From: Oryzias latipes
Lineage: Eukaryota; Chordata; Actinopteri; Beloniformes; Adrianichthyidae
DNA length: 64,000 nt
Assembly (NCBI RefSeq): GCF_002234675.1
Contig: NC_019869.2
Coordinates: 11,456,015-11,520,014 of the forward strand
Direction of reading: 5' to 3'
Part shown: positions 35,333 through 47,600 of the stretch, piece after piece
How positions within the stretch are numbered: the stretch's first letter is position 1
How the letters are laid out: each line of letters begins with the position of its first letter
Translations under genes and position numbers: made by a program
The notes under the pieces: generated by a model
Told to the model about the DNA's origin: nothing
Seen by the model: only the letters and a program-made list of their open reading frames with translations
Database searches by the model: none

Positions 35333-35815
35333 CAATCCATCCATCTACTGTATCTTCCAAACCCATGGTTGCAACCGTGTGATCCCAGGGGTCACAGGGT
35401 TTTTAGAGCCTATTCCAGCAACTGTTGGGTAAAGACAGGGTACATCCTGGACGGGTTGCCAGACTGTCGCAGGACGGAATGATTCTATATTCAAATGCCC
35501 AAGCAATTCAGATTTTCAAAGCCCATCCTTGCTTTCATCTCTGCAAAACACGAGTTGAGGTTCTATATCCTTATTTATCCTCATTTATCCATGATCCCAG
35601 GGTCGCAATGAGCCAAGATCCAGTGTGGGTCCTTAGGTGAGACCCTTCGTGCTGCTGTTTATCTGGGTCTCCCTAAGCCTTAAAAACACAGGGTTGTGTC
35701 AGGTAGGACATCCGGCGTGAAAACTCTTTGCCAAACCTCCTGTACGAATCAGAAAAAGCTGATTCGCTATGGCATCCCCTAACGGGATAAACCGAAAGGT
35801 GAACAACATCCATGA
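35333..35815 (+). repeat. LINE-type repeat fragment fused to SINE body
   Basis: 35333-35475 has the fish repeat words CCATCCATCTACTGTATCTTCC and AGAGCCTATTCCAGCA...GGGTACATCCTGGACGGG. From about 35590 it matches the SINE at 40743 (GGTCGCAATGAGCCAAGATC, CACAGGGTTGTGTCAGGTAG, GGGATAAACCGAAAGGTGAA). The 5' tRNA-like part is missing. Confidence 0.6.
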
Positions 35816-37538
35816 TGCCATCTAGCTCTTCTCAAGCTGTTAAAGATAAAATTATTGAACACTTTATTTCTTAATCTATTTCAAAATTTTCCTTGAACCA
35901 TATTCCAGAAAGACAAAGAAATTGATGATAAAGACAATAATCTTGTTGAAATACTTTCATTGCTTCCTTCACAGCTACAATGAAGCCTGATGTGGGAAAT
36001 ATTTAATTCCACTTTTCAATGCGTTTGTTTAGCTTCATGTAGCTATTTTGTCAGATTAAATAACCAAATCATGAGTTTGAAATTGTTGAAGCGATTTTGA
36101 CATCAATGTCTTTTAGATGAGGAACTCATATTTAGTTTACATTGTTAAGTTGCACATTTTTGTTATTTTGTTTGATCACACGTAGAGCTGGATTTACCTG
36201 ATTGGCCCCATCAGGTGGCAAAGGGTGATGTCAGTTTAAGTAGATGACAGCATGAAGCTGACTGTAGTCATGTGATGGGACTATTAAATGAGCTAATCAC
36301 CCACTATAAATCTATGTGAGTGTGTCATTGGGATTAAGCTTTGGTAATTGAGTGAGTGTGTTGCTTGGTTGTTGGTTTTAATTTAAAAGTTAAGATTACT
36401 TTTTTTCTACTAAGTTTGTTTAGATTAACTTTCTTTTTCTTTGCTATTATATATATATAGTGCTCTTTCTTCCTTCATAGATCCATGAAGGAATCCATTG
36501 ATAAATAACAACTTTTTAGAAGGCTCACATCGTTCAAATCCTGTAAATACTCCATAATCGTCTGAATTATTGAGGCAGCTTTGCCTGCATTCTGAAGTAA
36601 AAAAAAGCCAAACAAAGCAAAGAAATTCATCTGCAAACTCATGAAAAAACATCTGCAATGGTCACAAGCCTCATAATTGTATGTTTTGTTTTAAAAACAT
36701 GATTCAAGCTCATAGTTAAGCATTTTCGTCATTTAAATTGAAATCAAAAAATGTCCTAAAAACTCTGTTTTGTGTCAATAATTATTAACTGTTTGTGCAA
36801 CTTTAGCATAACTGTTTCAAACTGTTTGGTATACGATCAACAAAAACTAAGCACAGTTCTACAAAAACGCGTCTATTGGCTTAATTCCTCTTACTTGCTC
36901 CTTTATCTCTCACCAAAAGAAAAAGCCACATTAACATTACTTTGATGTAAACTTCATTGTATATTCTAACATGTGCTAATGTAAAGTAAGCTATAAATGG
37001 TGACAATATAGAGAATCTGTCAGGCTTCGTTAACACTATTCTACCCATGACAAAAGTTTCTATTTTTACCTAAATGATGAATAAAAAACGCCATTTCCAC
37101 TCAATACTAATGTGATCTAACTTAGAACAAAAATATCTAACTTAATCCACAGGGAAATCTGTGGTAAGAAAAATAAACTTTCAAGTTCAAAATAACAAAC
37201 ACTGCAATGTTTTAAACCTTTTTGCAGACTTGAGTTAGAGGTTTACAAATACGTTTTAACCATATTAACGCATAAGAACCCAAGGCGGCATCTCTGTAAC
37301 AGAAAACCATCAGAAATGTGATCTGTGGTCCACTTAGTCTTTGGTATATCCCACATAATTTTTATTTAAGGAAAAAGGGTTCTTATGGGTTAAGCAGTTA
37401 TGAAGCATTACCCCAAGTACTAAAAAAGTCATGTAAATTCAATATTGTCGAAATGAATGTGACAATTTGTAAAAAAAAAAAAAAAAAAAAAAAAGTACAT
37501 CAGTTTATCACAGAGAATACATGTTCTGCATAACGGTT

Positions 37539-37573
<35 letters not shown>

Positions 37574-38143
37574 TGAATGGTTATTCATTCATTGTCTGTC
37601 AGAGTGCTGTAATCATGGCTGATAAATGCCACAATAAACCCACATAGCCTATCACAAGATTTTCCACCATATGATGCCAAACTTATTATGAAATGAGTTT
37701 GACAAAGGAAAACTTGTTGACCTTTTGAACTGGAGGGACTCATTAGTCACAATATCGACAGAAGAACCCATCTTTAGAATCTCACACCGCCTTATAGGGG
37801 GAAAACTTATATATATTATTATATATATACGTTATAATATTAACCTTTCTTGCTCTGGTAACATCCGAGATAAGTTTCACAGAAAACTATCATTTTCATT
37901 CAAAAGTGCAAACAGAACATTTTCCTATTTGATTGCAGCCTAAAAAATATAACAGGAAAAATGATTTTTAATTAACTATGTGAAGATTTTCTTTAAAGTT
38001 TGTGAAAGTTGAAATTACTTACATTTAAATAACTCGTTAACTAAACTAAAATAACTAAAATGTGTTAAATCTATACAAAAAAAATTAGGTCTGCATGTCT
38101 GCTGGAGTGTCTGGGTTTATGTATCAGCTCGATCCGCACGCTG
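35816..38143. other. Intergenic AT-rich DNA upstream of creb5
   Basis: No gene seen. Holds an A tract (37471-37494) and a T tract (37540-37569) about 45 bp apart, which could pair as a hairpin or reflect two tails, and short TA runs near 36450 and 37810. Confidence 0.45.
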
Positions 38144-38161
38144 CCCCCCCCCCCCCCCCCC
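38144..38161. repeat. Poly(C) tract upstream of creb5
   Basis: Eighteen C at the distal edge of the creb5 promoter region. Confidence 0.9.
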
Positions 38162-38189
38162 TTTTAGTAGACCGCAATGATTTAGAAGT

Positions 38190-38674
38190 TCAGGAATCCC
38201 ACGTGACGTCACAGGGGGGTGATGTAATGCTTCTGTAAATAGATCGTATTGTAATCGCGCTCCAGTCCAACGTGGTTCCTCCGCGGAGCGCCGCTCGTCC
38301 CTTTCCGCTTGTTGGTAAGACTCCGTCCGCTTTTCATTCACAGGCGCCGCATGACCCGCCGTCTCCCTCCGCCGCTCCAAGCCGCCGGTCCGCCTCGCGC
38401 GTCTCTCGCTTTCATTCACTTCTCCTCTCCCTGTGAACTTTTTCGAGGCGTCCCGGTTGAGTCCCCCGCGCGGATGAGCGCTCGTGCCCACTTGTTGTTG
38501 TTGGGGGTGTGTGTGACAGCACTTTTCGTGAAGCGGAGCCGGTGTTGTTTATTAAGTTTAAACGGGCAGTTTGGAAGTTGGAACTAAGCGGATGATTTGA
38601 GGCTGAAGCGCCGCTTCATTGAGTTCGGCCCGGTTCGGTGCCGCTGTCATCAGATATGGAAACTTTGGCAAACC
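38190..38674 (+). promoter_or_regulatory. creb5: creb5 CpG-rich promoter and non-coding first exon
   Basis: CpG-dense block in AT-rich surroundings, ending at a strong donor (AACC|GTAAGT, exon end 38674). It contains the composite E-box/CRE at 38200-38211. The exon carries an ATG at 38656 that does not stay in frame with the protein (see the small upstream frame). Confidence 0.65.
38200..38211. promoter_or_regulatory. E-box overlapping full CRE
   Basis: CACGTGACGTCA: a CACGTG E-box sharing two bases with a palindromic TGACGTCA cAMP response element, the class of site that CREB5/ATF2-family bZIP proteins bind. Confidence 0.6.
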
Positions 38675-40195
38675 GTAAGTAGCTGCAGTCGGAGCCGGGG
38701 ATCAGGACTCAAGGCATGATGGTTAAAAACAAACACAAAAAAAATGTTTTCATTTAATCCCCTTTTTTTTCTTCTTTTAAGAGGAGATTTGGTTGCGGTA
38801 CAGATTATACATTTAATTATTAACAACTGTAAATCTGACATTAATCCTGTTTAATGTTGTGTAGGAATTATGCATGACGTCACATTGTGCCCAATCTGAC
38901 AGAAGGTTGTTTTTTTCTCTTCTTGAAATGTGCTGAGTCTGCTAATCTGCTGGTTGATGATTATGGAAAATAGGATTAAAGTCAGAGTCTTTTGAAAAAG
39001 TTTTTCAATGATTCTAACAAAAATATTAGATTATTTCAACTTTAATGTGAAATACGTGTTGCTTTTGCTGGTTTCTCACACGTTTTCTCCTGCTTTGCAT
39101 CAGTAGTCACGTCCTTGGAGACACGCTCACTTGTTGTAGTTTGTTACACGTTTGCACAAACTCACCTATGAAGTCACCTCTATTCGTCCGGGGTTGGAAA
39201 ATGGGGGCTGAGGCAGGTTTAAACCTGTCAGGAGGAGCGCTCAGCCCTCCCCTCCCCTGCTCCTTTCTCCTGCCTTCCATTCACTCTGCATCTCCTCCGT
39301 TTCGCTCACTTTCGCCTCCTCATCACCCGTGTGTTTGCTCCTCCTGCCTTCTTCCTCCGCTTTCTCCCGTCAGAAGCAGTTTCGCTCCACCAAGAATAAT
39401 AATTCAGTCTCATGTTTTCCTCCGTCAGCCAGGCACTGACCTTTTGACCCCTAGCGTCTTCTTTATGGAAGCGTATTTGGTTGACAGATCGCTCACAGCA
39501 AAACCATGGACATCAATGAGTTTCAGAGCAGCAGAGCAGCTGAAATCCCCATCAGCGGCTTCATATCTTCATCTGCCCGGACTGAACCCTTCTGCATTAC
39601 TCTTCTTCGTCTCTGCTTATATCTTTATCCACTGAGGACTTGACGTGCGACTTCAGCGAGCGCTCAGCCTTTCGTCGCCTTCGTATTATTAACCACATGG
39701 CGATGAAAGCCAAATTGCAGGCTGAAAAACGCTGCGTCGCTCTTAGACGGTCGGCACACAATAACCAGGAAAAAAGTGAGGACCACAGTCCAGGGAGGCT
39801 TTGCCGTCTATACGGTGCTCGCGTGTAACAGATAATGAAAGGCTGGGAGGAAAAGACAAACTGATTGTGTTCACTGCGGCACTCGTCGTAATAAAAGTAA
39901 ATACCTGGAGCGCACAGCAATGTTCTCATAAGAACTGACTGTGGTGCTCCTGCTGGCAGCGAGGGGATCATTTTCCCCAAGATGATGTTGTGTCTCAGAG
40001 TCAGAGATCCATCATCTATCCTGTTACATTCTGCTGCCTCATTGAAGAGCCGGTATGGAATTTGTCATGCATTGTCTGTGTGGAGATTTATATTTGCATA
40101 TCTAGATTTCCTGCTGAATGAATTGGAATGGAAAAGCCTGAGCCTGATATATTGTTCACCCTTCTTCTGTTTATGCAGGCCTGTGGATGACATGA
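38656..40195 (+). other. Small upstream frame in creb5 leader, stop overlapping the main start
   Basis: ATG at 38656-38658 in exon 1, spliced 38674 to 40179, encodes METLANRLWMT and stops at TGA 40193-40195. The main ATG is 40192-40194, so stop and start overlap as ATGA. This requires the exon pairing proposed here. Confidence 0.5.
38875..38882. promoter_or_regulatory. Second full CRE, creb5 intron 1
   Basis: TGACGTCA about 200 bp inside intron 1. Confidence 0.45.
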
Positions 40196-43100
40196 ATGAC
40201 AAACAGGACAGGCCTTATTTGTGCGGCGCTCCTGGCTGCTCACAGGTCAGTAAGATATCTATCCAGCCGCTTTTTGAAGCCCAAAATGAGTAAAAAATGA
40301 TTTTTAAAAGGTCACAAGAAGTGGTTAAATGACGAGAAATGTGATTATAAGGCTAATTAAGTCCCACTCCGATGAAAATTGAGTTTTTAGGGTCTTTAAC
40401 GTGGCATTTTTCTGATGATGAAGGACACATATGACGAAAATTAAGCTTAAAATTGCATTTCTGAGTATTTCTTTACTCAAATTAGTGTGAATCAGGAGCA
40501 GTAGTTTGAAAAATGTCACATTTGTGATGTAAAAAAAAAAAAACACTGGGCGGGCCTTTCTGTTCTGAGCTCCCAGCAACAGGGAGGGGGGGCGGGGTTG
40601 TTCGGCACCAACAGTCGACTTATAACTTCCTAATAAACTACAGAAACTACGTCCTTGAAAAAAAACAGATTTTTTTAAAGATTTTGACTAAAAACGGCAT
40701 AGTCCCAATTAAAAGATCATTGTGAACGGTTTCACTAAAGATGATCGATAGAGCCAGATCGCTCAGTAGACTGTTTCGCATGAAACCCAGGTTCGCTTCC
40801 GTTGGGCGTGCAATGACCTAAATCCAGTGAGGGTCCTAAGGCAAGACCCTTAGTGCCGCTGTGTATCTGGATCTCCCTGTGTCTTGAAAATACAGGGTTG
40901 TGTCAGGAAGGGTATCCGGCGTAACCACAATCTCTGCCTTTTGTGCGTATCAGTGAAAGCTGACTGGCTGCGGCGACCCCTAACAGGATAAGCTGAAAGG
41001 TCAACAACAAATGATGATAGGAGTGTAAGGCCTCTAAAGAACTAAAAGGTTTCAGTTATTTAGGAGTGAAAAGATTCAAAATAAAGCTAGAGGTGTGTAG
41101 CATATTGTATGTTCAGCTCCTGCACACATCTTCACATGTGATTCTCCGTCTGCAGCGCTTCCAGCTGGAGGAGCATCTGAACATCCACAGACACAAGCAT
41201 GAGATGACTCTCAAGTTCCCCTCCATAAAGACGGACACAGCTTTTACAGGTGAGAGCGCTGCACTAATAGCATTTCAGCTGAGGTCGTCCTTAGTTGGCT
41301 TTTTTTTCCAGTTATTAGTATACCCCCCCTCACTCCCACCCCCTTCCACAAATTAATCTACTAACTAACTGCTCAGCTCACGCTTGTGTGAAGAAAACCT
41401 TTTTTGAAAAATCCTGACGATACAGTACACGCTATCAAATCAGATAAACCTGAGCCGTGCTTTGTTCCCTCTGAAACACGGCGCCTCGTGTTGCAGCATG
41501 TTTCAGGAGACATCCACAGCGGGGACCCACTCTGATTTGTTCTGCAAAAAACCCAATCCCACTTCCAGCATGTTCACCTCTCTCAATTATTACACAAGCG
41601 CACACCAAATTGAAAGTTTTTTGGAAAAGTAATGAGTGACGGGGAGCAATTTTGGAGGTAACCAGCCGTTTAGCTTTGAGCCAGACGACTGGAAAACAGA
41701 GACGTACACGGATCTATTTGTCTGAGAGTGGATGAATCAGAATGGAGCGGAGCAGGGAGCTTTTGGTCCGCCCGTTTTAGTTTCTACATCAAAAATATTT
41801 CATCTTTTTCCGACAACGTATTTTTGTCGGATTTTGATTCACAACGTATTGCATAAAGAAATACTAAGAAATTAAATTTTAACAATAATTTTCCTGATAG
41901 ATGTTGTTTATCATCAGAAAAATGCCACAAGATCATTTTAAAAACCCAATTTTCATCTTTGACATATTTCCTTGTGATTTAATTTAGTGAGTTTTAGGAG
42001 AAAATATTATTTAGCTCCTTCTAATTCGCATCAAATTTCATAAAATCTGCGTTTAAACACTAAAATTTCTACCATCTGGGCCTATTCTATTTTTTAATTC
42101 GAATTAAGTTTTGGAAAGTGATGATGATATGGAATATGATGAATATGTTCTCAAGGAGAGTACTGTACCCTCCTATCTGATTTGCAGAGGGCCTCAAAAA
42201 AGATCTTTATTTCTGCTTTTAGTTATTTAAAATCATGTTAAATTTACAACTAAACTGCTGCCCTTTTTGCCTGCTTAGTTATTTCTTTTACTTCATTTTC
42301 CCTACAAAATGTTTATCAAGAAAAACTATTTGAAATGTTCTTTTACTTTGATTGGTTGGTGATGTTTTTTTTTCATTATTATGTCTATGATTGTAAATAA
42401 ATGTTGTGATCAAATTTGAAAAAAGGTTAAAAACATCACATTCTGGTACAAAACAGCAATTTATCATCGATTTGGAACACACAAGAAGCTATTTGATTAA
42501 AAAAGAAAAGAAATAAGGGGTCTGGCAGACACTATTTTATACTCATCCAGCTGCACATGACATTTCAAATATTTGAAAACGTCTGGTTTTGCCAATTTTT
42601 CTTGAATTGGGGTGATCAACAGACTTCAGTCTGACCGTCCAAACTCAGCCGTGTGTATGATTGCAGAAACAGCTGTCTGGGTGCAAACATCAGCGTGAGA
42701 TCTAACCCCTACAGACTCTCCCGCTGGGCCCCGCCGCCTGTTTCCCTGTCCTGCGGCATATCTCTCCTCCTGCAGGAAATCTCATGTCAAAACAAAGAGC
42801 CCCGATGACCTCTGACCCCCTCTGTGTTTAGACGGCGCACAAAGACAGACTGATGTTATCAGAGCGCGCGGCTGAGATGAGGCTCGTCTCTCCTTTCTGC
42901 ATTAAAAGCTGGCGATTTATAAAGCAAATGCAGCAGGAAGATCTCTGCAGATTTTTCAGAAATCTCTTTTTTGGTGACGTTCTCAGACCAGACGCCGACG
43001 CCGACCCGATTTTTGCAGAACTGTGAAGAGGTCGGTCTCTTCAAGGAGATCGAAGAGGAGTTCCTTCAAGCGGAGAAGGAGGAGAACGAGAAGCAAGTAA

Positions 43101-44644
43101 TTATGAAAACGCACACCTTCAGGATCATTTTCATGGAAGGATTCAGAGCAGGCAATGAAATGAGATATCTAAGATTGCATTTGGGAGCTGTGTTGCTTGT
43201 AAGGAAGGTGTTATTGTTGTTGTATTTATATCACAGCAAGACGTGCTATAAAATAAGCAGGTAAACCAACATGCTCACGCAGGCAGACATCGCTGTCATC
43301 ACAGCCTCAGATCGTAAAACACACACGTGCTGCTGTCATCACATATTGAAGTTCCAAAGAGTCCCAGCTGTTCCTGCTGCTCTTTGCAGACACTCTCCCA
43401 TAATGGGCCATCCTGTATGAACCAGCACCCGGTCAAAGCCCAGCTTCAGCTGCAGCACCCCCAGCCGCTGCTACAGCACCTGCATCACCCTCAGAGCCAT
43501 GGCGCCATGATGAGCTGCAGCCTGGCGGCCCAACAAGCTCGGTCCTCCGCCTCTCAGTCGGAGTCTGTCGTCACGCAGGCTTCTTCCTCTCTCACGCATT
43601 CAGGGTAAGCAGCATTCCCTTTACCCTTTAGAAACAACGTTAAACATAGCTCAGCCATGCGTGTTTGGGGCTTTTGCGTTCGAAAAAACCTCACGTACAC
43701 ACGTAGCTGCACATGTTTTTAAGACAGTTAGTTTGGGCTTTACGTACAAAAGGTGCGGGCATTGAACGCACGGTGCAGTAAAACCAGGTCCCGCTTCAAT
43801 CGGGGACTTGGATTTGCTAGCAACGTATGGACGGCGTCCGTTTTGAGCGTTCTTGAACCACGTCACATACCCGGTGGGTACGTAGCTTTACACCCCTGGC
43901 CTAAAAAGTCTTCCGGACACGTCGAACTTCCCACCGAGGCCCACCGGTCCTCACAAAGTCAGATATTAGGCTAAAAAGGGTTAGAATAGAATGCATATTC
44001 CTGGAATGCACATGGACGAGTCTATTTTAATTTATTTGTCCATCACACGGCTTTTCATTTCCTGTAGCTCTCCTTCATTCCGCCTGTCTGATGCGATTTT
44101 CAACATGTTATCATTCATTCTGTCCGGGCTGACTGGCAGTTCCCTCTGCATCATTTATGAACTCATTAATGATCCGAGGAGGAAGAAAATCAAACGTCAG
44201 TTTATGTTGGGAACCAAATGGACAGAGGGGGGAAAGAGAACCAGGGCTCCACAAGCCCCCCCCCCCGACCCTTCACCACCGACTTCCTCTTCTGTTATGT
44301 CTGTGAAAGCTAAACTAGACTGGAGCCTCTCAGTGTCAGGCCAGCTCCATGGCTCCCTGGTTATCACCAAGTTGAAGAGTCAGATTAGAGGAGTTCCTGT
44401 CTTTTTCTTGACCAGCTTCCATAGACTGGCCCTGACCTCTGCAGACAGCCCCCCCCCCCAGACGCTTATACTTATTCTGTGAAGTGGATCTGTTTCAAAA
44501 GTCCTTCAAACTTCAAACCTTTTTATTGTTTCACTTTTAAAACCTGCAGGGTTTCATTCCTGTGTCTTAACACATCTGCATACGTCACTTCCTGTTTGAA
44601 ATGATAGTGAAGGGCGAATGTGTTCTTAAGCCTTTTATAGTCAC

Positions 44645-44694
<50 letters not shown>

Positions 44695-47600
44695 TAATGC
44701 ATTACCTTTTGCACACAAAAGAACACATTTTTTATGAAGTGTTTGTTATTTTAATGAGTTATTTTCCAACTAGGAAGTAAAGTGACTCGAACTCCGCCTT
44801 TCTCCCCGTGTGGGTGCCGCCCATTTAATGACATCAACCTGGAGTTGACCTCAGCAGTGTGTCTGCGTCTTGCTAACGAAAACAAACCACATCCAAAGTT
44901 TTGCAAAGATAGATGTGCATATTGTTCATATGTAAGAAAAGAGTTTAGCCGATCATTAGCTCCTTGGAGAAAGTGGGCGTGTCTGTGTTAGCCTGAAGGC
45001 GGAGCTGGCAGTACAGACTCTTCCTGGAAGGGGCTTTTCCTCACTTATCTACGTCAGCGGTCCTCAACCCCGGGCCGCGGACCGGTATCAGGTCATTTGG
45101 TACCGGGCCGCACAGAAAGAAAAAATTACTTACATTACTTCTGTTTTATTTACTTAGGAATCTAAAAGATGTTTTATTTTGAAAAATTGCCTGATTCTCT
45201 GTTACATCTGTCTATGTCACTCTTGACGCAGGGCAAGGCGCTCTTCTTGGTCACGTGATAAGTTACTGCTAAAATGAAACCTAGGAGCTAGCAAAAAGAG
45301 TAAAAAACAAAAGGGGCGAGGATGATGACACCTGTGCGATGCACAACGTTGTGCGTGTCAAAATAAAAGCTTGTCTTGTCTCTCGGCCTCCATCATCGTG
45401 GCATTGGAATAATATTGGTCCGCAATGTCTTAGAGGCCGGTCTGTGATAGTTTTGTCTGACATCAAACTGGCCTGTGGTGCTATAAAGGTTGGGGACCAC
45501 TGATCTACGTCACAATGTGAGAAACAGCTCGTTTTTGTGGGTTGGGAGGGGCTGGTGCTCAGAGCGCAGGATTTTAGAGGAGTACTCAGAAATGCATGAA
45601 CGGATCAAAATACCCCTTTGAGGTTTCTCTTGGTGAAGAATGAACATTATAATAGCCTTAAAAGCTCAAAAGAATGATTTTGCATGATAAAGGCCATTTA
45701 AAACATCAAAATTAAACAGTTACCAGGAAAAAGGAAATTGTTTTGCTGTTTGGATCTCCTGAATGGTTTTCCATTAAGAAATTCCTCCATACTCCAAAAA
45801 CATCTGTTAATTATGCCAGAGTTTTAGGGCCCTGGTGAGAAAAAAAATGTATTTTTGTTCCTCATTTACAGGAAAAAAATTTGAAATGTCGCGATTAAAG
45901 TCGAAATAGATTTAACTCGCTACAGCAAGGTTTTCTGTTTATCGGAGCCTAGCTTTAAGATGAAAGATGTGGAGCTTTTTGTAAAGCTCTATTTCCGGAT
46001 AGGTGTCAAAAACAAAAAAATTGTAGAAGAAGGAGCTCAGAAGCCCATTTGGGTGTAGATGGTCGCTGCTTTATTTTCCTTCTCAATCAAATACCCAGAA
46101 GTCCATTTGTCACCTCATGCCATAAACCTGTCGTGCGCACATCATCAAAGCGGAAGGTAAACAGTGATAGATATGTCCTCTCCTCCAGATGAAACGTCTC
46201 ATTTCAACATAAAACAACAAAAATGAAAATAGTCTGTTATATTAGAACGTTGAAAATGCCAAAAAGTGCTCCTCCTTAGATGGAAGCGTCACACAGACTT
46301 GGAGATCTTGTCTTTCGAGGAGAAAGAAAGGATCGAAGTGAATTTACGGCTTTAAATCTCATAATTTTACTTACTTTTTTTGTGGCCCTAAAACTCTTTT
46401 GTAGTTATGTGATCATTGAAGCTAATAAAAAAATCATTTTGTTTTTGCATAGTTTTGACTTAGAATGAGCTATGTTTAAACACTAATGCAGAAATTTGTG
46501 GTTTCTGAATGAACAGTTCCTTCAGAGTTCATTAGAACTACTTTTTGGGTTAAAGTAATGTAAGGAGATTTACGGGGATCTAAGAGGGTAATGATGACGA
46601 GAGGACTGATAGAGAGAAGAGAGACAGCTTGAGGGGGAGTTGGAGGGAAGCTGAGGGCTCACAGTGGGGGATGGAGAGACCCGGGATGCCATGTGCTGAT
46701 CTAACCGCTCTGGCTCTCGTCCGCTCGGACGGCGTGGGCTTGCGCTGCTGTGCTGAGGTCATCAGCAATGATGTCATCACTGATTCAGGGAGTTTGCTGC
46801 CCATTTTGGATGCAACAAAGTGCACACATCCCAAAACCGTGTTTGTTAAAAGTAACCACAACAGCTCTTCTGGGCCTGCTGCCAGGCAGTCAGCAACTGG
46901 GTCGCTATGGAAACCGGACGTAAACAGTGGAGGAAACAGTCAAAGCTTGCCCACAGTTCATTAAGTAAGACTTTGTAGGTTTCTCTGACAAACATGTTGT
47001 CTAGATCAAGCTGGCACTCAAACTGACCACTAGCTGTGTTCTTACTGTCCTGCTGTGGCCTGCATGGTCCAGGACAGATGTTTGGAGCTGAGTCTCACCA
47101 CTGACCGACTTCTGCCTCTTTGGTTTATCTAGTCTTCTGTACATATGTCCCAGAAAGGGCTGCAATTGTTGGAAGCAGCAGACAAAAGTCCTGCTGCTGC
47201 CTGAACAATGAAATGAATCAAAGGTGTAGAAAACCTTTGCTGCATTTCTCTTCAGAGACTTTTTGTTTTACCTTCAATGAGAGCGTTTTTATTAGAACTG
47301 TGACCATAGAAAAAAAGTAAAATGTGAAAAATATAAATATAAAAATAAAAGGAAAGTTTGAGTAGACACATTTCTATATGAAGGGGGAGACGTAACCAGA
47401 AATGTTATTAGCTGCATTTATGAGAAATATGTAAAAAATGAAACTTGTTGACAGTTTTTCTTGTTGTGGCATGATGTTAATGTACCAATTTGACTTGATC
47501 TTTTGTCTTAAAGCAAAAAATGGAAATGTTGGAAAAGTAAATTGGGAAAAAATACACTGTTGTTCTAGAGTTTTTGCAGTTTTGGAGACAGAAGAAAAGA

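Noticed and set aside
37471..37569. A24 and T30 tracts as a possible processed pseudogene
   Set aside because: No coding remnant or target duplication beside them; simple homopolymers are enough.
38117..38587. Open frames on both strands in the creb5 promoter
   Set aside because: CpG-rich DNA with few stops; no similarity recognised and codon pattern not convincing.
38656..38674. ATG in creb5 exon 1 as the protein start
   Set aside because: After splicing to 40179 it meets a stop after 11 codons; the zinc-finger frame starts at 40192.
40743..40815. tRNA gene
   Set aside because: Has A/B-box-like words but no clover-leaf or anticodon arm; it is a SINE head.
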